Assembly (NCBI GenBank): GCA_959347315.1 | Contig: OY365811.1 | Span: 42,350,195-42,414,194 of the forward strand | Direction of reading: 5' to 3' | Length of the DNA stretch: 64,000 nt | Source of the DNA: Bimastos eiseni | Taxonomy: Eukaryota; Annelida; Clitellata; Crassiclitellata; Lumbricidae | Notes under the pieces: model-generated | Seen by the model: only the letters and a program-made list of their open reading frames with translations | Told to the model about the DNA's origin: nothing | Databases searched by the model: none | In this document: in pieces, positions 25,401 through 34,363 of the stretch | Numbering within the stretch: the stretch's first letter is position 1 | How the letters are laid out: each line of letters starts with the position of its first letter | Position numbers and translations under genes: made by a program

Positions 25401-28400
25401 AGGCACCCTATAAATGCTTAAATACAGTACAATACAAATATATAGAGATATGTAGAGGTATATACATACCATGTCATACATACTTATATACACACGTATA
25501 TACATACGTGTGTACATTCAGTCATACATATACATTTATGTGCTGTTGATAGTTACTGGACTCAACCTCGGTCGACTTCAGTACAGGGAACCAATAAACG
25601 ATTCAAGCGCAAACCAGAGTCATGTGACCGGTCTAAATCCCAACACGACCTATCGCATCTACTTGGCGGCCGCGACAGGCGCCGGGAAAGGGGAAGAGAT
25701 CTTCATTGACTCGACGACATCCGTCTCAGGGCGTAAGTGACCTTGACCTCTTGACCTATGTCAGTGTTGATGTAACTTGTTTGAATGCTAAATAATGTGG
25801 ATGGACATGCTTAGTGATGCAAATGTAAATGCTGAAATGGGAATTAACTAGACTGTAATGCAAAATAACTTAAATGCAAATTGAAATATAATACAAAATA
25901 ACTAGAATGCTAATGTACAATAACTAATATCTTTATATTTATTTTGTTTTTGTATCACTCACGGATTTAAATCACATTTAATGGTTGAATTTTTTTATTA
26001 CTTTTTAAGAGGTGTTTGACGTTGGTTCAAGTTAAATCTTAACCCAATATAATAATAATAATAATAATAAATATTCGATTATTGATATAATGTGAAATGT
26101 CGTACTACAAACCATTCATTTTCACAATGAGATCATAATGACGCTTAGCAACTTGGGAGATCATTAGAATCTGTTTGAAGAACGGATTGAAATCTGATGA
26201 ATCAGATATCTTACTAAATTGAAATGCTATTGAAATGGTTTGGATTTCTGTGCGATAAATACGTTTAGTTGATTCACTCGTTCAGTGGACTTGACTCTTG
26301 GTTCCTCGTACTAGAACAGCTATGGCTTAGTCTCGATCCTTTGCTTCAATTTGTCCTTCTCTCTAGAATGCACTTTCTCCTTCTGTTCCATCTGTCAGTC
26401 TCTCGTACTCTTTTGCTTTTCTCAAAACCTGCTTCTTCTTGCAGGGCCTTGTGATTCTGAAGGGTTCACCCTTGAAAAGGTGCTCTTCAAAGACTTAAAT
26501 ACAATGTAATAGTGTTAAGAAAACAAATACTTTATTTTAAACATGGAATAAATTCAGGTCTGTTGTTTTAGCTCCGGATCCGCCAACGTTTGCAATTATT
26601 GAGCTGAATGACACATATGCCATGATTTCGTGGGAGCCGTCGAGATCTGGGGTTCCAGGGAGCGTCTTCTACATACAGTACAGGCCAAGAGGTAACATCA
26701 GTCTACCCTTTTGATGATAGTTTTAATGCAATAAAAACATTTTGTGTCCTATGACATTAACATGAATCTAAACTCTTCTGAATTAAATTTATCCTTTCAA
26801 GTAGTACTCTTGAATCTTGAGTTTATATTGCCCATGTATTTAGAGCAATAAACCTTTCCCTTTTTAATTATTTATTGTTTTTTAATTAACCGAGTAATAA
26901 CCCTTTCCTTTTGATTTAATTCGAATTTTTTAAAGAATGATTCTTCCTGCGTTCAAGTGTATTGAATCTTTGCCTCTCGACCTATTTGGGTCATCATTTT
27001 GCCCTGACCTATTTTAGGGCACTACGAGTGGCTGCGATCGCCAGATGAATACATGTCGTACGACATGGCACTGATTGGCCTCGACGCTGGGACGACGTAC
27101 CAGGTGAGGGTGGTTGCCAAGAATGGGGATGGCTTTGAAGCGCCAAGTGCCTGGCTCGAGTTCCACACCGAAGGAGTGGGTGAGTTACTCTTCACTGAAG
27201 TCACTTGTAATGAGTAGTGTTATTCTCGTAAAATGTAATTGGCGACAGGTTTTTAATGAACTCATACATTGGATCGCAACATTTGAGATTTTGATTTTTT
27301 ATGATTGTGAGTTTGCCTCAATCAGCCATTGATTGACAGTTTTATTGTTAGTGTGTCTCAATCGACCATTGATTGACCCATCGAACATTTTTATTATATT
27401 CTGTAAAAGTCCTTGGATCAGATCTGAATATGTTACAAGTTGTTAATGTTACCATTTTTTGTGTGTTTATTTTAATTTAAATTATTTCTAAATTTTATTT
27501 GTGATGTTTGACCTTGACCTCTGTGCGTTGTAGCCCCCGGTGACTTCCATCTGGCCACTTCCGGTTGGTTCTACGGAATCTTCATTGCGCTCTTCCTCAT
27601 CATTGTCGGTCTTCTTGGTCTCATGGTCCTCAAGAAATACACAGATCGGAACTGGCAACAGAAAGGTCAGCCTTGAACCTCATTGAACTTAGGTCATAGG
27701 TCAGCCACCATTAGCATGCTAGACACTTAAAACAGTTTAAGAATTGGTGATCTGTTGTAGTACCATAGGGGCATTTTATAGGGATATCTCAGTGTCATAG
27801 TGGCATTTATAGGGACATCCCGGTATTATGAGGACATCTCAATGTCATAGGGACATCTCATAGGAATATCTGAATATGATGGAGACAACTTATGGGGTAT
27901 TAAATTATACGAAGTAGAGGAATTGTCTATCTTTTAATTGCGATTGCTTACAGGCTTACTTTACTTATTTTAGTACTTACTTGACTGAAATCACAGCTGA
28001 GTTTATCTTAATGTGTTTTTGACGGCGAAGTGTGTCGATTTTCATTGCTGGTGACTGTATTGTATTTACGCATTTGTAAATTGCCTCTAGTTAGGGTGAA
28101 TCGTTCAGAAGGATTGAGTACCATAGGAGTGTTATGGTAACACGTTCAGGAGCATTGTTGATCGTTGTGTGTTATTTCAGAGGAGGAGATCGAGGAACAG
28201 CTAAGGCAGCTGCAGGCAGAAGAGGCTGCTCGACAGATGGGTGTCTTCAACCAGTATGCCTACACGTAAGCACCAACTATAGTCACACATGCACCACACA
28301 ATTTGAATTAACTATGAACTCTGGAATTATTAAAAAATATCTCTTCTTATCCTGAAATTTTCGTGGAAAACGTTCGACTGGTTGCGGATAAATTACATCT

Positions 28401-29144
28401 GATCGGATAGGACATTATGTTTTTGAACTCTGTATATGGGCAGAGTATTTATGTGCATAATTTATATGTAAATATTGTATTTAAGTATATATAGAATTTT
28501 TTTGCATATATGTTTCATGTAAGTATATGTATAATTACATTATATATAATAATTGTATATAATATTACATATAAATTATTATTATATATATATATCAAAT
28601 GTACTTGAGGGTGAGCTGCTGTGTCATTTCTCAAAGGTTGTACTGAAAGGTGTAACGGATGAGCAAACCATCTCCAGAGACCACAAATAGAGTTTGAGGA
28701 AATGGTTAGGCAGACTTTCCCATCTGGTATGAGACGGAAGGAATGTCGGATAATTGGATGTATCAGGAAACGAATTCCTGTGGTGATGAAACTCGATTTT
28801 GGTATGGAAAATCCGATTAGTGAGCAACAGAAGAAGTTGCCTGAGACATACTAGTAAAGTAAAGTACTCCACAGCAAATAAACAAAAGAGTAAAGTAATT
28901 GCTTACTTATTTGTACAAGTATATAAACACGTGTTTTTGTGTGTGCAGTGGTAGTCGAGAAAACATAGACCAGGCGCGAATGCCCCTCTACGAAGGTGAC
29001 GACGATGATCGTGACTATTACCCCGAGAAGCCAGCGTACGGTGCAGGTGCATACGAACCGCCCGGAAAATATTTTGAAGAGGCGCCTCGACCCGGGCAGC
29101 TGAACAAGGAAAAGTCTGGGAGTACTACAGACACGTTTGTGTAG
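13453..29144 (+). CDS. L1CAM/neuroglian-family cell adhesion molecule, 23 exons, complete
   Basis: Exons: 13453-13642, 14296-14401, 15176-15363, 16018-16200, 16833-16961, 17584-17686, 18045-18232, 18789-18920, 19436-19579, 20019-20200, 20565-20655, 21271-21561, 22020-22396, 22899-23148, 23726-23853, 24330-24576, 24874-24996, 25553-25732, 26572-26691, 27018-27179, 27534-27665, 28181-28265, 28949-29144. All phases agree and give 1308 aa, close to Drosophila neuroglian. Order: signal peptide (1 to about 27), six Ig domains each with its cysteine pair (e.g. LPCVATG/YQCFAYN, TFTCIGE/IQCNVTN), five FnIII domains, TM helix (about 1183-1203) and a 105-residue tail. PENVIGEGDQPNNLVIFWT at the start of FnIII-2 is strongly neuroglian-like. 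The protein should mediate homophilic adhesion of neurons or epithelia and link to the ankyrin/spectrin cytoskeleton. The tail has VFNQY (1237-1241) where FIGQY is usual, and ends TDTFV, a class I PDZ ligand. A basic RPRIMKR stretch lies in FnIII-3. Confidence 0.95.
13680..14130. repeat. Low-complexity 'ttctattcta' tract in L1CAM intron 1
   Basis: About 450 bp of degenerate pentamer-to-decamer repeats built from 'tattc', 'ttcta' and 'tatgt'. Overlapping frames of Phe/Tyr/Leu/Ser-rich peptides in this tract are artefacts of the composition. Confidence 0.85.
15400..15765. repeat. Degenerate ~30-bp tandem repeat in L1CAM intron 3
   Basis: Repeated 'agcttacagaatgttac' + 'gcaatgtaacatc' units, about eleven copies with drift ('cttacgaaatgttacacaat', 'cttgcagaatgttgcata'). 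It starts about 40 bp after the donor of the exon ending at 15363. No coding role is expected. Confidence 0.85.
15950..16012. repeat. LINE/SINE tail beside the exon 4 acceptor
   Basis: 'aaaaggcgctatataagttt' followed by 'aaattcattgcattgtattc' is the widespread 3' tail of this genome's LINE/SINE families. It ends directly before the polypyrimidine tract of the acceptor at 16017, so part of the branch-point region of L1CAM intron 3 appears to come from the insertion. Confidence 0.6.
20205..20395. repeat. ~22-bp tandem repeat in L1CAM intron 10
   Basis: 'tttgtctcaatcttttctat' is repeated about eight times with small changes, beginning directly after the donor of the exon ending at 20200. The repeat and the donor are fused ('gtgagtcctttgtctcaatc'). 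Confidence 0.9.
22425..22865. repeat. AAT/GAT-rich microsatellite region in L1CAM intron 13
   Basis: The intron is almost entirely 'aataat', 'gataat' and 'atgatg' triplet repeats with interruptions. Similar tracts lie at 16500-16800 and 17245-17400. They hold no gene. Confidence 0.85.
23165..23695. mobile_element. Non-autonomous element with inverted ends
   Basis: The left end reads 'atttatatagagccactttg' then 'agtcagaagtgctccc'. The right end reads 'gagtgcctctgagtaaatat' then 'ttttaagaggcactatatca', which is its imperfect reverse complement over about 45 bp. The roughly 530-bp body has no ORF. It lies in L1CAM intron 14. The end sequence is the same family as the tails at 8320 and 47398. 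Confidence 0.65.
25225..25440 (+). mobile_element. LINE 3' end (CR1/L2-like), copy 1
   Basis: 'ctagaacagcaatggctcag', 'tctcgatcctttgcttcatt' and 'cttttgctttttctcaaaac'-like blocks precede 'gcacttctgaacgcagaggc' and the tail 'accctataaatgcttaaata'. This corresponds to the ORF2 C-terminus plus 3' tail of a CR1/L2-type LINE. It lies in L1CAM intron 17. Confidence 0.7.
26300..26510 (+). mobile_element. LINE 3' end (CR1/L2-like), copy 2
   Basis: This is a clear relative of the copy at 25225-25440, with the blocks 'actagaacagctatggctta', 'gtctcgatcctttgcttcaa' and 'tctagaatgcactttctcct'. It ends 'ggtgctcttcaaagacttaa', 'atacaatgtaat'. It lies one intron downstream in L1CAM (intron 18), in the same orientation and 1.07 kb away. 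Confidence 0.7.
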
Positions 29145-31743
29145 GGGGCCTTAACAGTGCGTCAAAGAACTTGAAACATTCCGTGTTGTTACGAATCAAA
29201 CTTTCTATGATGCTCTTTCAATTATTTTCTGACATTTGACAGCATCCCAGAGCTTTCGAATAGTCTTCTGGTCTTCAGCCGATTTGTGAAATCCGATGTC
29301 ACGGGTGTTGAACTTGCAAGAGACGACAGACATCGTAATAGTAATCTCCAAACTTCTAAAGCATCGCTTGAAAGCCGAGCGAAGGGCCCCAGACTTCAGT
29401 TTTGATTGGGGAGCCAATGGGGAGACGATTGGCAGTGATAAAGAAGGAATCTAAATTTCACAGAATTCAGGAAGCAAATCTTTCCAGAGTTGTGGTGCAG
29501 TGTGGGATGGCTACGTTGGAAAACTTGAGATGGGAAGTGACCGAGGGTCGAGTATATCTGAGACAGGAGGGTGATCGGGTAGAGCGGGTTGACTGGATGA
29601 TCAATAGTTAGTGAAGAAATGTGCGTTTGGAGTGTTATAAGAAGCTGTAGGTTAGCGATAAGACTTCGAAGTGATGTGATGATGCTTGGATGCACGAGAC
29701 ACGATTGAAATGATGAATGTGACTGAATTGCCGAAGCTGCTGGACTCTAGTTAAGACGGTTTTGTTGGGGTCTGACTTTTTGATAATTGATTGCGAGGTT
29801 ACTTACTAATGAGCTTTTGATGGAAAATAAATCAGATATTTTCTTGATTGTGGTTCTGATGCAGCGTCAGTTGTAGAATTAGACACGGATGCTATTCTGT
29901 GGCGGTTGCATTTACCAGACCCTGTTCATGTTTCTATGAATTGATGCTTCACTACTTCTGCCTTGTTGGAATGAATGCTATATTTGTTTAAAATTGTTTT
30001 ATAAATCATGTCAGTTGACAACAGACCGCATTGTAGCTTATGTTGAGATGATAAATCAGAGAAAGAGATTTGACTCAAGAGTAAAGTATTTAGTTCTCAA
30101 CTTGCTTGGGACGTCAATTATTAGTGTAATACTTGAATGTCACACCTCTGTGCATGGATCATACTAGCCATTCATTCATTCATATCTTCATATCATATCA
30201 AATCTTCGTTCATGATCATTCATATATCTTTTGTTAACCACCCTTGCTTGGGAATGATATTCCCATTCTGACTAACTCTTTGATTTTAACTGAGGTGCTT
30301 CTGTTTCGGTCTGCGGTCCTAAAACTTCTATTCCCACGTGGCTTTTGCATTGAGAGTGCCTCTGCTTAGGTTGTACTGGCCAGTGTCCCATTAAAAAATT
30401 GAGAACTTGATAACTGAAGTATATCTAGGCATAAGAACAAGGAACAAAGAACATGGTTCTGAGAGCAACAACAACACAACAAATGATCTTTTTAAAAACT
30501 TAGGTCTAATTTGTGTCAAGTTCAAGAACGAAACAATGATTCATCCTTACCATTTAAGAACTTCTCATCAAGATTAAGACTAATAATAACAGGATTAATC
30601 AAAGAAACCAATTCTTGCTCCTCTCTTGTCAAAGGCCACTATCTGAATGTCTGAAGACAATGTGAAAAATCAAAAACAATCTCTATGCTTCAAATTAAGC
30701 GAAGTGTCTTTGGAGACACTCAAAGACTTTTCCACAGAAACAGAAAAACTTTCATTTTCTTCGAATTCGGTGCATTGTTCATCAGTAATATCCAGACAGT
30801 TCTGAATACAATATGCCATCTAAAACTATAGTGTCAATGCCAAAACTTACAAATATCGTCTACTTAAAAACACTCTCCACGTTTTTGAGTAAAAAAACAC
30901 TTTGACTTCCATCACAACTCTGATCTCCACTTAAAATTGTTTAGACAGTTTTTAGGAAAGACACTCAACTCAATCAAAATTCTCACCATTTTAAAAATAT
31001 CTATGGTTTTCAGTAAAAAAACTGATCTCAATCAAAACTCTCATCTCCATTACAACATTTCCAGACAGTTTCGAATTTAAAATACTCTCATTGCAAATAA
31101 ACATCTTCTGTGTACGTTAAAATAGACGGACAGTTTGAAGTACAACGGAAATGCATCATGACAATCGTCTCTATTTTAATAATTTCAAAACAGTTTAGAG
31201 TAAAATTCAACTGCATCATCTCAAAATAGAAAATTCACAACCCTCGCCTATATTTCAACAATTTCTCGGTAGTTTCAAGTAAGTTTCAGCTCAAAATTAT
31301 CACATCTCTAATAATTTCGGGACAGTTAGGACTACAATCATATCTTAAGATTTATATAGCTCCCTCTCACAGAATAACTATTCATACGTGCTCTCAGCAC
31401 GCAAATCCCGGGGGAAAAGAAACTAAAGAGTGAGAAGCCGATGGAGAGAAGCTAGTCATTAGTTTGACCCATAGTGTTGGGCCAAGGCAGTCTTAGTCCT
31501 AGATGCAAAAAGACCAAAATGATCAACAGAGCGCAAGGAACGAGATGAAAACAATTAGGTGACTACAACTAAACAATCTCAAAACTCACAACTGTCATCT
31601 CAACTTTTATAATTTTGAAAGTTTTGAGTACAATCCAACCAGTTTTTCTGAATGTCCAACCAGTTTTTCCAAGGATTGTCATCTCACAATTGACAGCCAA
31701 ATTCAACCAATGCAAATGCAACATAACCGAAACTTGCCCCGAT
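29145..31743. other. Region between the convergent L1CAM and EXD1-like genes
   Basis: No gene was recognised. It should hold the L1CAM 3' UTR (aataaa at 29826-29831) and the 3' UTR of the opposite-strand gene. A LINE 3' end lies at about 30235-30395 ('cttgcttgggaatgatattc' ... 'gcattgagagtgcctctgct'). From about 30700 to 31620 a degenerate repeat of about 75-85 bp recurs ('ctctcatctccatt', 'aacaatttc', 'agacagttttgagtaaaa'). A piece of the downstream coding repeat is found at 31632-31674, outside the open frame. Confidence 0.55.
30700..31620. repeat. Degenerate ~80-bp tandem array
   Basis: At least ten occurrences of 'acagttt-gagta-aa' spaced about 75-85 bp apart, each usually preceded by 'tctcc/tct' and 'aacaattt'. 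Examples lie near 30793, 30945, 31065, 31130, 31190, 31270, 31322 and 31620. The copies are old and gapped. The array abuts the stop codon of the opposite-strand reading frame at 31744. Confidence 0.65.
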
Positions 31744-33658
31744 CTAGGCACGCCTCATCTGAAGCAGTTCAACTGCTTTGGCCAAAGCCTTTCCTCGGCC
31801 ACACGCTGCCAGATTCACGCGCTTGATCCCATCTCCATATCCCATCTTATATCCATCCTGCACAGCTGTTGTTGCCTGGGTCAAAATCTTTACCGACAGA
31901 TCATCTGCAAATCCCTTTGGGAGACGACTCCTCACGAGGCCCTGTCTGGGAGAAGTCTGAGCGACTCTGTCTGAGAAGGTACAGTCGCCAAGTCTGAAAC
32001 AATCGACCCGACTTCCTCCGTGGTCGACTTCACCAACAGCGTCTTCGCCTACGACTTTGTCGACGGGATTCTGGCCATCGTCAAGGTCCCCACAAACCTG
32101 GTCTTCGACAGCATCTTCCCCGACCATGTCATGACTATTACCAACACCGTCGAGGTGCTCTGTGAGAGAACCTTCGTGCTTTCTCACAGGTGCATGACCT
32201 CCAAGGTCGTTGGAGTTTGGACGACGGTTGACTCCAATAGGAGAATCCGGACTTTCATCACCAGAGTGTCTGCCATCTATCCACTCTGATCTGGTGCCAC
32301 GAAAGTTCCTTCGACCTCTGAACCTGTGACGATGTGGTACATATGACTCCCTAGCTGAGTTGTCTCTGGGGGCAAATCTGTCCCTGTTGGGAAGATTTCT
32401 CAGGCCAGTGAACTTTTCAGAAATAGGGACAGAATCATCGCTCGGAGTATATACTTCCGTCTCAGAGATCAAGGCACTCACGCCAACATGCCCTTCTGAG
32501 CATGAAACTGGTTCTTCTGAGTAACTGACCAGCTCTTCTGAATATCCACCCGTTTCTTCTAAGCAAGTAGTTGGTCCTGAGCTTCCAACCAGTGTTTCTG
32601 AATCTCCAGCCAGTTTTTCTGAATCCACAACCAGTTTTTCTGAATCTCCAGCCAGTCTTTCTGAATCCACAACCAGTCTTTCTGCATCTCCTACCAGTTT
32701 TTCTGAATCTCCAACCAGCTTTTCTGTATGTCCAACCAGTTTTTCTGAAAGTCCAACCAATTTTTCCAAGGATCTACTCGGTTCATCCAAGCATCCAACT
32801 GGTTTTTCAGAAAAACAAACCATATTTTCTAAGGATCTATCTAGTTTCTCCAAAATCCCAACTGGCTTTTCTGAACATGCTTCCAAGATCCCAACTGGTT
32901 TTACTCTTCCATCAACCAGTTTTTCCAAGGATCCAACCTGTTTTTCAAGAGACCTTACCTGCTTTTCCAAATATCCATCTAGCTTTTCCACACTCACAAC
33001 TGGTTTTTCCGAAAACATAACCCGCTTTTTTTCCAAGCATCCACCGGGTTTCCCCAAAGACTTTATCAGACTTTTCAAAGATTCGACTGGTTTTCCCAAG
33101 CGACTCGTGTTCAAACATGGTCTAAGCATTTTGCTGTGGGTACTAGCAGCCTCTTGTCTCAACACGGAAAACTTGCTGTTACAACCAGTAACAACATTCA
33201 CAACATTCTCAGTTTTGCGAAGGTCGTCACCGACTATGACACTATCAGGTCTGCGAGATGTCTCGCCATCGACATCCAACTCCCGTAACGCAAAGTCGTC
33301 CGTGACTTTCGCTGGCAAGTCATCTGAGAAGCATTGTGTCTTTAAGTTGACTTCTGGCACCATAAACTCATCAGGGATTAACTCGTTTCTCACGCTGCCC
33401 GACATCAAGTCGTACTTGACATCCAACAATGATTCAATGTTGACGTCATTTGTTGCCGTGTCGTCTTCTTCAACATCTTTCTGACATAAGTCATCCAGAG
33501 TGTCATCGACGCCTTGCATGAGCATGCGATAATCGACATCACGGATGAGCGAATCATCATCGAGGTCATCTTTGTCGACATCATCTTCGGTTGTGCCAAA
33601 GGCTGTTGCTATATCTGAGATGCCAACACCATGTAGGACCATGTCGCACAGCTTTGAA
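31744..33658 (-). CDS. Long exon for an acidic, heptad-repeat, Arg-rich protein tail; probable last exon of the EXD1-like gene
   Basis: A 632-codon open frame ends at 31744. Upstream of its first ATG (33642) the frame stays open to an acceptor (ctctccag at 33659-33666). The encoded protein starts LCDMVLHGVGISDIATAFG, continues with an acidic segment (about 1-150, many DD/ED pairs), then about 30 imperfect seven-residue repeats of the form SEKLVGD (about 182-395), then a basic RHRFRGRRNFRGTR stretch, and ends KALAKAVELLQMRRA. I recognise no enzyme domain. It lies directly downstream of the exonuclease exons, on the same strand and with no start context of its own, so it is probably their C-terminal exon; the joining donor was not identified. 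It could instead be a separate gene. The opposite-strand Pro/Phe/Gln-rich frame at 32571-33020 is its shadow. Confidence 0.6.
32565..33080 (-). repeat. 21-bp coding repeat array
   Basis: On the + strand the unit reads 'ccaaccagtttttctgaatc', i.e. (S/L)EK(L/P)VG(D/S) on the minus strand. Spacing is close to 21 bp with some longer units. Copies are cleanest at 32590-32760 and more diverged toward 33080. All preserve the minus-strand frame, which argues for purifying selection on the protein. A two-unit fragment also lies at 31632-31674, beyond the stop. Confidence 0.85.
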
Positions 33659-33739
33659 CCTGGAGAGCAGCAACCACATCATAGTTATCGCCACGGTAAT
33701 ATCACAATAATCGTCATGGTAACTGATTCGTTAGAGCAC

Positions 33740-34200
33740 AGCAATCCATTGTATTCAATTTATATGGCGCCGTTCGCAGCAGTGGTGCTGCTGTTGCGTG
33801 AACCTCTGAGGGTAGAAAAAAGCTTTGAGGAGGGATGTATCATTTCAATAATCGCTATTGTCATATATCTTTTCTAGTATTGTCTTCAACCTTCCTCAGT
33901 CTGAGGGTTGGCGGCCCCATGGACATCTCTGTGCTATCTGTTATTATTCCTGGTCTCTTGTAATAACTGGGTGAATGATAGTTCAGTCCATATTATATTC
34001 TCTATCCATATCATCCTGGGTCTTCCTTCCCTTGGGCTGAGCTCCCGGTCACTGTGAATTGGATGTTCCCCCTCTATAAACAATCTCCAGTATTTCTTTC
34101 TATATGTCCAAAGTACGATAGCTTCCTCTTCTTGATCAAGTCAAGTAAATTCCTTTCTACATCAGACCCATTCATTCGTTTTCTTAGCAGTCATATATCT
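33740..34200 (-). mobile_element. LINE remnants between the EXD1-like exons
   Basis: 'ttcaatttatatggcgccgt' at about 33755 is a LINE tail. At 33880-34190 the minus strand reads SPREGRPRMIWIENI and EEAIVLWTY, resembling the GRPR.W.D..K.....L..A...A.DR block found at the C-terminus of many LINE ORF2 proteins. Frame breaks are present and no intact ORF remains. Confidence 0.6.
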
Positions 34201-34363
34201 ACATGGTGTTAAATTATGAATTTACTTTCAAGTGTAGTAAACTGAGAAAAGAAAACACTTCAGAAACAAACTGCATTGGTTTCCCAATCCCTGCATTTAA
34301 ACATGCAGAGGCACAATTTTCAATCTGCTTTTCCTCAATTCAACACCATCAAGACTGTCCCAT

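Noticed and set aside
32571..33020. Opposite-strand frame rich in QPVFLN repeats
   Set aside because: Antisense shadow of the SEKLVGD repeats. The minus-strand frame is four times longer and has a splice acceptor.
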